A stretch of DNA of 64,000 nucleotides from Nageia nagi (taxonomy: Eukaryota > Pinophyta). The notes beneath the pieces are model-generated. The model was given only the letters and a program-made list of their open reading frames with translations, had not been told where the DNA came from and ran no database searches. The translations under genes and the position numbers were made by a program. How positions within the stretch are numbered: the first letter of the stretch is position 1; each line of letters begins with the position of its first letter. This document shows, piece after piece, positions 47,026 through 58,205 of the stretch. The DNA lies in assembly GCA_050084985.1 (NCBI GenBank), contig JBITNC010000002.1:16182001-16246000 (forward strand), written 5' to 3'.

Positions 47026-47395
47026 TGGAAATTTGTGTAACACACTAATTTTTTAAATCCCAAGATCCCTTGAAAACACTCAACTCTAACATAACATAAA
47101 CACTTAACTCCATGCAAGTAAAATTACAAATTAACACAAGAGACACCAATGTAAAGTGGTTCCTCCCTCCTTATGAGTGCATACACTAATATAATACCTC
47201 AATTATTTAAAATGCACTCTCTCTTACAACTCAATTATATTCCTACTTCTCCTATAACCGAACTAAGAGCATAACTTTGCTCCAAAACTTGTTGTTGCAA
47301 CAATGAGTGAAGGCCCTCTATTCATAGGTAAAATCTCTTCATTGGGTCACCCCATTGTCCAAGGTACACACTAAGATCCAAATGTAACAATAGTT
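47026..47395 (-). mobile_element. 5' LTR of copia copy C, U3 lost
   Basis: On the minus strand it ends AATTTCCA at 47026 and matches the right part of the LTR at 30495-31034 over about 370 bp. The segment beyond 47395 does not match, so the start of the LTR is missing or replaced. Confidence 0.65.
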
Positions 47396-47591
47396 AATGC
47401 CCTATATTTTAGATGCAAATTCCAATGCAAAAATTGAAATAAATTTTGACATAAAATTTGTGTCATATTTCACTAGCAAAAATTAAAATTCATTTGACTT
47501 GTTCATTGATCCATCAATCGACAACTCACATTCACTTTATCCTCCATCAATACTGAAAGTGATTATCCAATAGCCAAGTACCCTCTTCGAA

Positions 47592-47710
47592 CTATATATA
47601 TCAATAAACCCTCCCTACAATTATCACATTTCACAAGCTTCAACTAATTTATTTTCTTAGATCTTTGCTTTGTATTTGAATTCCTTATATTTTAGGTTTT
47701 GATTGTAGTC
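47592..47710 (+). promoter_or_regulatory. TATA box and leader of the H2B fragment
   Basis: ACTATATATATCAATA (47591-47606) lies about 110 bp before the ATG of the histone H2B fragment, followed by a pyrimidine-rich leader. This suggests the fragment came from a genomic copy with its promoter and not from a processed transcript. Confidence 0.4.
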
Positions 47711-47838
47711 ATGTCACCTAAGGCAGAGAAGAAGCCCATTGAGAAGAAAACAATGGTGGAGATATCTCTGGTTGCAAAAAAAGAAAAACTCCTTTGAAGG
47801 TTGATAAGAAATTGCCCAAAGAAGCAGGTGATAAGAAA
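47711..47838 (+). pseudogene. Histone H2B N-terminal tail, frame-shifted and truncated
   Basis: The ATG at 47711 starts MSPKAEKKPIEKK, which matches the plant H2B tail (usually MAPKAEKKP). After an A-rich run near 47778-47787 the frame shifts, and the next part reads LKVDKKLPKEAGDKK, again the H2B tail. The histone-fold part of about 100 residues does not follow: the sequence after 47838 has no H2B similarity. Intact plant H2B is about 140 residues, so this is a dead fragment. Confidence 0.85.
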
Positions 47839-49061
47839 TGGAAAATAACATCAAAATCTTTATTGTGTTATTTAGGAAAAATATATACAATAAATTTAAG
47901 TTTTCAAACCAATGTCATTCCCCATTCCTAAACTGGTTTAACGAACCAATGTCATTGCCACAAAGACCTATTAAACAAGGAACTCTAAAATACAAAGCAA
48001 ATCATAGAAGTGGATCAAAAATTGAGCGATTATTTTAATAAAATATATACATCATCCCATTTACTAGAAATATAGGTGAAATGTGGCATGTTGCATTATT
48101 ATAAAAATTATGTATCTTGTAGAGGCCATAACTTTTGATCCTGATATTGTTTTGTGCTCATTTTTATAAATTATGCAGAATTAAAAGATACATAATTTTG
48201 TAATATCTCCTACAAAAAGAGATGCAAGATCTAACATAAAAATTTGATAATACAGTGCAAAATCCAACATAAAAAACTAATAATTTGATGTAAAATATGA
48301 CACAAAAACTTTTGGGTGAAATGCATCAAAATTTACGTCAATTTTTGTTGTCTAAATTTAAAAAATATTGCTCTATGTTTCGATGCAAATACAATAGTTC
48401 CTAGTTGTGTATTTACATACCCACATGTCCATGCGGATCCCTCAAATGCTAATTATGTGATTCTTTGTATAGATCCTACCTTCTCCCTATTACCTTCCAT
48501 GTCCTTAAGAATGTTGGTTAGTATTTTGAAAACCGACGAATCACATCAACCAATTGACTTAAAATGAAATTGAAAGTTTTATTTAAATTTCAATAACTTA
48601 AATTAAATAATATAGAAATTTTTATCAAAGCTTTTACTTAGATTTTATTTCTAATATATAAAAGAAAAGGTAAAAAAATCAAATACAAAACCTTGCTTCC
48701 TTTCCTCTTAAGGAAGTTTATAAAGACTTTATTTATACCCTCAAAGTTACCAAAGGGTTTTCATACCTAATTCTATTTCTCCTCAACTAAATATTATTGC
48801 ATTCTTCCTCTATGACTAGCAACTATTTTTATCAAGGATCAAGGGCCTAAAGTGCACTAGATTTAAAAATATATATTACCCTCCAACATCAACAAGTATG
48901 ACCCCAAAAATGAAAAATAGAGATGTTGATGGTGTTCATCTCATAAATAGCTTAAACCTTATAGAACAAGAGCTCACATCAAGTTTTGAGGATCTCGTTA
49001 TGGATGGGGAGGATGGACTTGAAAAGTTGTTCAAACTAAGAATTGACTTGCTTGAGTTATT
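47839..49061. other. Non-coding region after the H2B fragment
   Basis: AT-rich sequence without a recognisable gene. The last 160 bp (48898-49061) hold a short plus-strand open frame of no known family that runs into the LTR at 49062. Confidence 0.5.
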
Positions 49062-49543
49062 TGTTATGACTAATAATGTATTATTGTATAAATTATTCTT
49101 TAAATAGTATCTAAAGAATAATATCTCTTCTTTATATTTAAGTCACTATTTAATCCACTTAATACTTAAAAGTATCCCCAAATACCTTTTAAGCATTTAG
49201 TGAATTAAATATTGTGAGAGACTTATCCTTCACTAAAGCTAATGTGCATATCCATCCATGGGAATGGACATCCCATGAGCATGAGTTCTTTTCTTATAAA
49301 TAGAGGGCTTCCTTTATGCATTATACACTTGTAGAAAATATTGTTATGCTTGAGTCTATAAGAGAGTTTTTATTCTTTAGAAGTAATAGAATTTAGATTT
49401 AAGAGTGGATGTTTCAATGAGATTACTCCAATGATTTTACCACTATAATCCTTGTGCCTACTTTGTGTTATTACACTTAAGTTTTTAGTTTAGAGAAGGA
49501 TATTTCAAGTAGATCTTAGGTAGAGGCAATCTAGTCTCCTTCA
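49062..49543 (+). mobile_element. 5' LTR of copia copy D
   Basis: The 482-bp LTR starts TGTTATGACTAATAATG and ends AGTCTCCTTCA. It has the perfect inverted pair attattcttta and taaagaataat near 49100-49130, a second stem (CTTAAAAG with CTTTTAAG) at 49164-49193, and a TATA box followed by 'agagggcttcc' near 49290-49310. A primer-binding site follows directly. Confidence 0.85.
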
Positions 49544-49544
49544 A

Positions 49545-49558
49545 TTGGTACCATAGCC
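49545..49558 (+). promoter_or_regulatory. Primer-binding site of copia copy D (initiator tRNA-Met type)
   Basis: TTGGTACCATAGCC starts one base after the LTR and matches the usual plant retrotransposon site TTGGTATCAGAGCC, complementary to the 3' end of initiator tRNA-Met, at 12 of 14 positions. Confidence 0.75.
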
Positions 49559-51649
49559 ATTTTGGAGGCATTTTTCTTCTTCTTTTCTTCATCTTGAGAG
49601 GTAAAATCCACCAAAAGCATAATCTTCTCACTATCTCTCTTGTGTAACTTTTTTTTGTTAATTTTAGCTCTTCTTTGCTAACTTCTTTTATACATAAGCT
49701 TTCTTTTTACATGAATAAGTTTATGCTTGATAGCTTATTGTTGTAAAAAACTTATTGTGTAGAAAAACTCAAAAAATAAAGAGTATTTTTTCCTTTCTTA
49801 CTCATATTTTACCATTTTTATTTTGGTAATAAGATTTTTTTTTAAGAAATTTTTTTTTTTGCCAAAATTTATAGAATACTCTAGTTTTGTTAACAAATTG
49901 GAGTACACCCATTAAGTTTTTTGATAAAATATTTGTTTTCTCTTAAAATTTACTAATTGAATCATTTTTGCAAAGAAAAATGGTTTTCTAATAATTTTAT
50001 TTTTTAGAAAAAGAGGAAAACTTAAGATTTTCCATATGAGCTTCATCATGGAGCTCAAATCTCAAAGTTTTCATTTACTTGTAAAAAATACTAAATTTTG
50101 CTTACAATAAATTCTTTAGTTGCTTACCCATTCTTCTCGCAAGAAAGTCTATGCTTCATTAATTTTTAAATATACAAGCATATGCATTTTTGAGATTAGT
50201 ATAATACAATAATAACTAAAATAATTTTTATTATTTTTATTATTAAAATAATTTTTTTTTTATTTGGGGGGAAGAGGCTTTGTGGTTGTGGCCCCTAACC
50301 CCCACCATCGGCCCGACCTAGCCACCCCATAGGGGTGGTACCATGGCCCCTGTTGGGCGTAGACCCCTCCTTTAAGAGTGGCATGTAGCCCCTATGAGCG
50401 TTGTCTTCCCTTTGGGGTGGGCATGACCCCCTCTTGGGGGTGGTGTGCAACCGTAAAATTGAAATTAAAAAAAAAACTTTTATTGTATATATATATAAAC
50501 CAAAAAAAAATTAATATTAAAATAATATTATTTAACATATTATTTAATACTAACAAAATAAATACTTTTTTAAAGGAAAATAAGAGGAATTTTTCCCTTT
50601 ATAAAAGGGGAGGAGTAAAATTGTAATAAAGTTCTTTCTTTACTTAATTTTCTCCTTTAAGATGAATAATTAAATTTTATTAAAAATAGTTCTTTTTTTC
50701 TTATTTATCCTAACAACTTATCTTTTATCTCTTAACTAACTTTGTCTTGAAAATGTAATAGGATCTTTTAAAATGTCTTATAAACATAGGAAAAGAAACC
50801 TTATTGCACAGATAAAGGCAATTGAAAGGGAGGAAGGTCATCTTTGGAAGGAAGCCAAGAGGAGGAAAAAGATAGCAAAACTCAAGAAGCAGAAGATACT
50901 TAAGAAATAAAAGCTTAAAATTATTTATCATTTTAAGCGATTTGAGAACTTCATAACCTTGCTTGCTCCAAGTGTTATAAGTGATTGCATGGGGTTATGA
51001 TGAGTCTTCTTTAACAAGTAATATGCAAGTTTCTTTATTTTTGTTTCTTTGCTAAGTCTCTTGTGCTGGATAAACAAGAGTAAAATGTAAAAATCTCCAA
51101 AGCTCTTAGAGCATTTTGTAACTAACCACTAACTCTAAAGAAACTACTAGCTTATCTTATGTGGTTACTTTCATTAATTGTTAAAATAATTTGATAAATG
51201 TATAAAATGCTCAACTCATTACAACTAGGTTTATGAAAAGAAAAAAGTGCACTAACTTATAAACGATCAACAAATACTAACCAAATGTGGTTTAGACTTT
51301 ACTAACCTATAGTTTTTTGGTTTTTAAATACTAATCAATGTGGAATAGGTTGCACTAACAATTACAATCTATGACTTACATAACTTACAAATCTACATAA
51401 TTAATTTACAATTTGTAAAAGCTACAAATGCATAATTTTCCCTTTCTACAATGTGTCTACAATTTGCAACATTAACTTACAATTGGTACAAGTGCTTTAC
51501 AATTGCAAAAATGTTGGTTCACAATTGAAAATTTTGCTTAACAATCGGATAATTTGCACACTAACACACAAATTGTAATTATTCTTTCCACTTAAAATTG
51601 GTAGTGTAGATTACAATCTCACTTAAGTTTTTTTTTTATGCTTTAATCT
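49559..51649 (+). other. Leader of copia copy D with a GC-rich insert
   Basis: A long AT-rich untranslated leader. A GC-rich block at 50262-50452 contains 'ccccataggggtgg' and 'ttggggtgggcatgacccc', followed by a TA run at 50486-50498. The block sits about 1.2-1.4 kb ahead of gag, a position similar to that in copies A and C. Short open frames here are not taken as genes. Confidence 0.6.
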
Positions 51650-52505
51650 AAAAACCTTATTTCTTGTAGCAAAAATAAGAGAACCTACCTTCACTCCAAA
51701 ACACATTCTTGATGGCTCCAACTTTAAAATTTGGAAACACAGGATAAAGGCAGAGCTTCAAGCATGAAAGATTTGGCAAATTATAAACGGTTAAGAAGTT
51801 GTTCCATCTTAAGGAACTATGGAACTTGAAATCTACAGCAATGAAAATGAACAAGCCACTTCCATGATCTTTCATGCAATTTATGATGAGATTCTTCTTA
51901 TGATAACGCTCTTCTACTACCAAAGAAGCTTGGGATCAACTCAAAAAGATCTACCTTGGGTACAACTTTTCAAGGAGGTTCACTATCCTTAAAAACTCTT
52001 AGATATATGTCAAGGGGAGGAATAAAGTGTGAAACTCTACCTAAAAAAGATAGTGGAATTGAGGACCCAACTTGTGACTTGTGAGTGCAATTGGATAAAT
52101 GACTAGTTCATGGTTTTCATCATTTTGCAAAGTCTTTCATCCAAGTTTTGTCTCTTTGTGATTGTTATTGAAACAAGACTTGATGATGAGGAAGAAACAT
52201 TCTCCTTATAGAACCTTTCAAGACTTCACTTAAAGCATAAAGAAACCCTCAACAAAAATATGAAAATGGTAACTCCGAAGGAGGAAAACTTGGCTTTAGG
52301 AAATATCAAGACTCCTTTTTAGAAGTACAAAAATCAAAAGAAGCATTCTAATGTTTCTTTCAAGAAAAATGAAAAGAATGGGAATACTCAAAATGGAGGA
52401 AAAATCAAAGCAAAAAACTCCAAAGGCAAGGGGAATTTTATGGAAATTGTAACTATTGTAGCTTCTAAAAGCAAAAAGAAGAAAAAGGTTAAAGAAAGTG
52501 AAACA
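51650..52505 (+). pseudogene. Copia copy D gag remnant
   Basis: Plus-strand pieces across several stops match the gag of copy A: LTPKHILDGSNFKIWK, NENEQATSMIFHAIYDEI, KLYLKKIVELRTQLVT, CECNWIND, ETRLDDEEETFSL and LKHKETLNKNMKMVTPKEEN. The remnant ends near the zinc-knuckle region, where sequence turns into telomere-like repeats at about 52524. No protease, integrase or RT of this copy is present. Confidence 0.85.
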
Positions 52506-52523
52506 ACTTCAATAGTGTTTTAG

Positions 52524-52626
52524 ATTGGGGGTTAGTGTTAGGGTTTAAGGGTTAAGGGTTATATTTAGGGTTTAAGGGTTAGGGTTATGGTTAAAATTTA
52601 GGGGTTAGGGTTTAAGGGTTAGGGTT
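52524..52626 (+). repeat. Degenerate telomere-like array, left part
   Basis: Variants of the plant telomere unit TTTAGGG (tttagggt, ttaggg, tttaaggg, ttaaggg) fill this stretch on the G-rich plus strand. It follows the gag remnant of copy D directly. Confidence 0.85.
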
Positions 52627-53174
52627 TATTAAAATGTATAATGCATTATTGAAAGGTCTTTTTATGTAATTCACTTAAGAGTATTCCTAGATACCTTAAG
52701 TATTTAGCAAATATGATAATGTAAATTGATGATACTTAAAATTATCTTTATATACCTTTTAAGTATTTGCAAATATGATAATATAACTTATCCTAATCTC
52801 ATGAGCATGCCCCTTGGGTAAAAGGGTTATGCATGTCATGATATTGTACAATGGTTAAAAAGGTGATCTAAGGGAAGATTTTGGTCTATAAATATAAGGT
52901 CCTCTCATTGAGATTACTCACTCGAGTTTGTAAAAAAGTTATCCTCTTGTTTAGGTTATAGGAGAAGTGAAAAGAGTTATTGTAAAAGAGTGCTTTTTAA
53001 GAATAAGATCTTAAATTAGTGGATGTACTTCCATGGTTGGAGGAGCCACTTTATATTGGTGTCATCTTATGTGAATGCTACTTTAAGTGTGTGTTCTTAA
53101 TGCTTAAAGATTTGGAAGAGTCTTCATGTGATCTTAGGTAATTAAGGATTTAGTCTTGTTGGCTTGTTCCTTTA
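52627..53174 (+). mobile_element. Solo copia LTR inserted in the telomere-like array
   Basis: It starts TATTAAAATGTATAATGC (compare TGTTAAAATGTATAATGC of copy B) and carries the U3 stem (CTTAAG pairs, 52673-52700) and a TATA box 'tctataaata' followed by 'aggtcctctc'. It ends TTCCTTTA at 53174, where other copies have TCCTTCA. GGGTT lies on each side, but since the flanks are repeats this cannot prove a target duplication. It could also be read as the 3' LTR of copy D. Confidence 0.7.
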
Positions 53175-53290
53175 GGGGTTAAGGTAAGGGGTTAAAGGTT
53201 ATGGGGTTGTGTTTGGGTTAAGGGTTAGATTTTAAGGGTTATAATTAAGGTTTAATGGTTGGGAGTTTAAAATATTTAGGGTTAAGACTT
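53175..53290 (+). repeat. Degenerate telomere-like array, right part
   Basis: More diverged runs of ggggttaagg, gggttaaggg, tttaaggg and tttagggt continue in the same orientation after the solo LTR. This supports one array split by the insertion. Confidence 0.75.
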
Positions 53291-56100
53291 TGTACAAATA
53301 TCCTACAATTATTTTTATTATATACTATTATAAAATCTGCAAGATTAATTATGAGTAATCATGGGTGATATTGATATAAAACTACCAACAAAACTAAAAT
53401 ATGGAAAAGATACATGTAATAACTACAACAAAAACCATGAAATAAAAACTCAAACAACCATGTAAAACTCTATAATAGTCTAAGCTTGTTATAACCAAAC
53501 ATCTCAATACTCAAACTAGGAAGAGATTCTTTCAAAACTCTTACAAAATTTCAAACATGCATACATTAAAGAAAGCATCTTTTAAATCTAAATTTTAGAA
53601 TACAAATAGTTACATTACAAATTCATGTACCAAATACTAAATATTCTTACCAACATGAGTCTTCTTGACAACAACAACCACCATCCAAAATAATAACCTT
53701 GCCTACTATTTACTATCTTACAACATTCTTTTCTCAAATACTAACATCATAATTATAAAAAATTGAACATTTTACCAACATCTAAATAGTTTTCTCCTAA
53801 CCAAAAGTCTAGCTTTATTTTGAAAAAAAAGAGCACCACATTTAAACTACAATCTTCCTATTGAATCCAAGAGAGATCTATTCTTGAAAAGATATTTGTC
53901 CAATAATATTTCAATTGAATAAAAGATATGCATGGGCATAGTCTTTGACTCAACACTTTATCTACAAATTGGATGAATTATGGGTCAAGATGGTAAGAGA
54001 TTTATTAATGTCATATTAGTTGTTGTTATTGCATTAGATATACCCCCTACATGCCATGTTATAAATAGGAATCGTTGATAATATGAAGTGTAGAGAGGAG
54101 AATGTCCCTACAGATGGTATATACTAATCAATCCATCATTTTATTATCTTGTACTCCACCATCATTCAAAGAACTAGAGCTTTGGGATTTTTTATTGTTG
54201 ATAATATAAAGTGTAGTGCAGAGAATTTCCATACAAATGGTATATACTAGACTAATCCATTAAGGAAATATAATTTAGAAATTCATTAACAATCAAATGG
54301 ATAACATAATTATATTATGCATGGTAGAGGACATTGAGTAAATATTGTACAAAAACAAAAATTACAATTTCAATTAGAGATCATTCAAAATGTGACTTTT
54401 CCATACATAATTTTGAACTAATAAATTGATTGCTTAATACTTGTAAGATTGCATTTTAAGTTAGAATGTCCAAATATTTGAAGATTTTATACAAGTTATT
54501 GTGAATCTTAATTTTATTTACAATATGTGTATACGATAATTTTATGTAAGAGCCCATTCATATGCCATGTTTTCATTGATCTCTTACATATGCCAAATAA
54601 AAATGCAAGAAAAAATAACTTTGGATCATAAAGTAGAAAGCAAAAATAAAAATATTTATTGAAAGACAAAAAAAAAATTTATTTCTTAAGCTATGAAATT
54701 GATTTTATTAAACTAGATAAACATATACACCAATCATTAAAAAAATAATATTTCATCAAGCATAAATTGTTTAAAAGATCTCATCATCTCCCTAAAGTTC
54801 CTATATTATGTAGATTATTACATGGGAGGCTTAATTGTCTCTTGAGCACCTCTACAAATCTAGGTTTTGCAACATTCAAGAAATAAAAAAGATAAGTTAT
54901 TTCAAATTCATTATTGCAAAAAGACATCTAAAAGCAAGAATCTAAATAGCATGCTTTTATCTTTTTCCCAAATGCAATGAATCTAAATGTTATCTTCTTT
55001 TTCAAAAATCAAATATACTAAATAACCAAATGATAATCCATTCTCATACATACACAATTTACTCAAATAAATCATACATAATTCAACAATAATTTAATAG
55101 CATGAAAAATGTTGTATCAAGGATCTCAATGAAGTAAACCCTTAAAAAAAGTTATCAAAATAAAAATTAAAAAAACATATGTAATTAAAAGCCCATTCCA
55201 CCAAACCATAGGTACTTAGTCATGGAACCCACCCCTAACTTTTTATGTGCATTATTATAGTGAAATTTTAAGATAATGCTCAAATTAAGTGTAGTTTCCT
55301 AAAAGCAACTTAATTTTCTCTTTACCTCAAACTAACTAGCTTTGATATACTTCTTATATATCAAGGAAACATCAAGAGATATCATTCCCTATACATCTAT
55401 CTCATTTCTAATGTAACAATTATATTTTATTTAATATTATCATTCCTTATACACCTATCTCATTTCTAATGTTATAATTATATTTTTCAAACAAACATTA
55501 TTTTTTTCATAATAAAATATATTCATTTTTTTTAAATATTGAAATCAACATTTAACAAACAAACCAACATATGATATTTTGACTCTTCAACTTACTCCAT
55601 GCTAGAGCCAAATAACACCTTTCAGCATTAACAAATTACATATCAAGAATGTCACATACATAAAAGGAAAAATTTCTATCTTGTACCTTTAACAATCATT
55701 CTTTTAAAGTCCTTGTCTTGTAACATATCACACGAAAAAAAGACATTCCACAAAGTATTCAAAGCTAAGAAAATCTATTGTTTACGTCTATTAATATCTA
55801 AAGAACCAAGATGACCTTGCATACGTGTAAATCACGAACTTCATTATGTCTATATTTAAGATATATCAACTATGTTTTCATTGTATATCAATGAGCATTA
55901 AAGCAATAATATTTTAAATGTTATAATATGATTAAAAATTCGTGCATATCTAAGGATATACAATGACTTTATTATAATATTTTAGTCAGTGTTGAGATCA
56001 AATTCAATTAAACCCTACATGGCGACGACGACAGAAGGACTAAAATATATGTAGGCAAAGATAAAACCACAAAATCGCAAGCCTGGCGGACACAGCAGAG
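53291..56100. other. Non-coding AT-rich region between the telomere-like array and histone H3
   Basis: No gene was recognised. Two imperfect direct repeats are visible: 'gttgataatat.aagtgtag' with 'atggtatatacta' at 54073-54128 and 54200-54250 (127-bp spacing), and 'atctatctcatttctaatgt' at about 55395 and 55455 (about 60-bp spacing). Confidence 0.55.
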
Positions 56101-56188
56101 AAATGAAAAGCGCAGGCCACTTCATCCCCATGAAGAAGATGGTGGTGTGGAAACACACCGTAATAGAAATAAAGCAGCAAGAAAGTTT

Positions 56189-56602
<414 letters not shown>

Positions 56603-56714
56603 TCACTGGTTGTAGAAAACCGAAAGACTATTGTAAAACAGATAACTCGTAAAGAAATGAGAACTATGTCTGCAGAATGAGAGCGATGAGATGAAGGAGG
56701 GGGAAGTGGCGGCT

Positions 56715-56817
56715 TTATATAAGCACCTCATTTTGAAATTTGGGGACGGTGAGGAATCCCCGCCCTTCAATGTTGATGGTTTATCAACGGCCGACAATGG
56801 CATTCGCTTGATCCGTA
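56715..56817 (-). promoter_or_regulatory. Histone H3 promoter elements
   Basis: On the minus strand a TATA box (TTATATAA, 56722-56715) lies about 115 bp before the ATG. A GC box GGGCGGGG (56765-56758) lies 36 bp further up, and TACGGATC (56817-56810) resembles the plant histone octamer CGCGGATC at 6 of 8 positions. Confidence 0.6.
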
Positions 56818-56839
56818 TCGTTTCCATTGAGGTCATTTA

Positions 56840-58205
56840 CACATCTAGATTTCGAATCAGTATGTGCACGATATTTCTTTCATAGAGTATGGTGAATTTG
56901 TTTTTTTTAATTAATATGGTATATTTTGCTTATGTTTGTAGGATTTAATTGTAAATAAATATACAATCCGTAATTAAAACTGGGTTATTGATATTAAATT
57001 GAATTTCAATGTTACAAATTATCCAATAATTAATTGTATAAGTAAAAGTAATAGTAATGTATTTTTGTAACATTCTAATATGATTTTATTTTAAGATTTT
57101 TTTTTAGTTTTTAAACTTGTTCAATATTGGTTAATTTATGTAATGTATTTTTAATTTTAGCATATTGTATGGATCATTATTAGGGGAGTTAAAAGAGTAT
57201 AGGTGTTGAAATCTCTTGAATTTAGGAGAATTAATTTCAAATCTCATTGACACTAGAACATGAAAAAAATAATAATTCATGTTGAGTTTTTGCATATGCA
57301 AATAGTGTAGGTGTGGGAGATTATGATGGAAGAAAAAAGAAACCTTGATTGTAACAACTTAGTTGGGTGTAGCTTATCTATAAGGTTGGCTTCCAATAAA
57401 AAATCATAGCAAGGTTATTTTCATTTTTTAAAGATGTTATCTTTAGATTTCAAAGCTTCTACATTTGGGTTGGTTATTAAATTTGTAATTTTATATTATA
57501 TGGTCAAGATCTTTAATTGTTATGCTCACGTCCATCCTTACGAGTGATTTTGGATTTTTTTTTTATGAAAAATACTTTATATTACTAAAACTTTTTCATA
57601 CAAAAGGATGGATGGGATTAAGCACACCCTTTGGTACCCCACAACACAAATAAGTTCTTAGTGGTTAGGAAAGGAAAACAACACCACCAAACCACAAAAA
57701 ATCGAAGACATCATCCCAATTAACAAAAATTCTCAAAGAATTGAACGTCTCAAAAACCAAAGGTTAATCATTAGCTATGCATAAAATAAATCAATCATTA
57801 GAGGGGGGAGGGTGGAAATTATCCACGAAGTGTATATGCTCCCAACCAGGGTTGAAATTTGATGTTTACACATGCTTGTTAATAATTTTTTTTATGACGG
57901 TTTCAATACTTTAATGCCCATCAATATACATTTAATTTTTTTTATGTCCATCTAAATACATTAAAAATATAATAAAATCATCTTTTGTCTAGATTAAATA
58001 TAAATATTTTTAATTATACAAAAAATATTGTTAAACAAAAAATATATATGAATATCAATATCATAAATGAATTTATATTTTTTTACTATTATATATTTAT
58101 TTTTTATGATAATAAAAAATATTTACCCTTCTTATGTAACAGTAAAAAAGATGGTTGTAAAAAATATTTAAAATGCCTAAAAAAGTTCAATACAAGCTTC
58201 AAATT
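56840..58205. other. Non-coding region upstream of histone H3
   Basis: AT-rich sequence with no recognisable gene or repeat. Short open frames are not supported. Confidence 0.5.
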
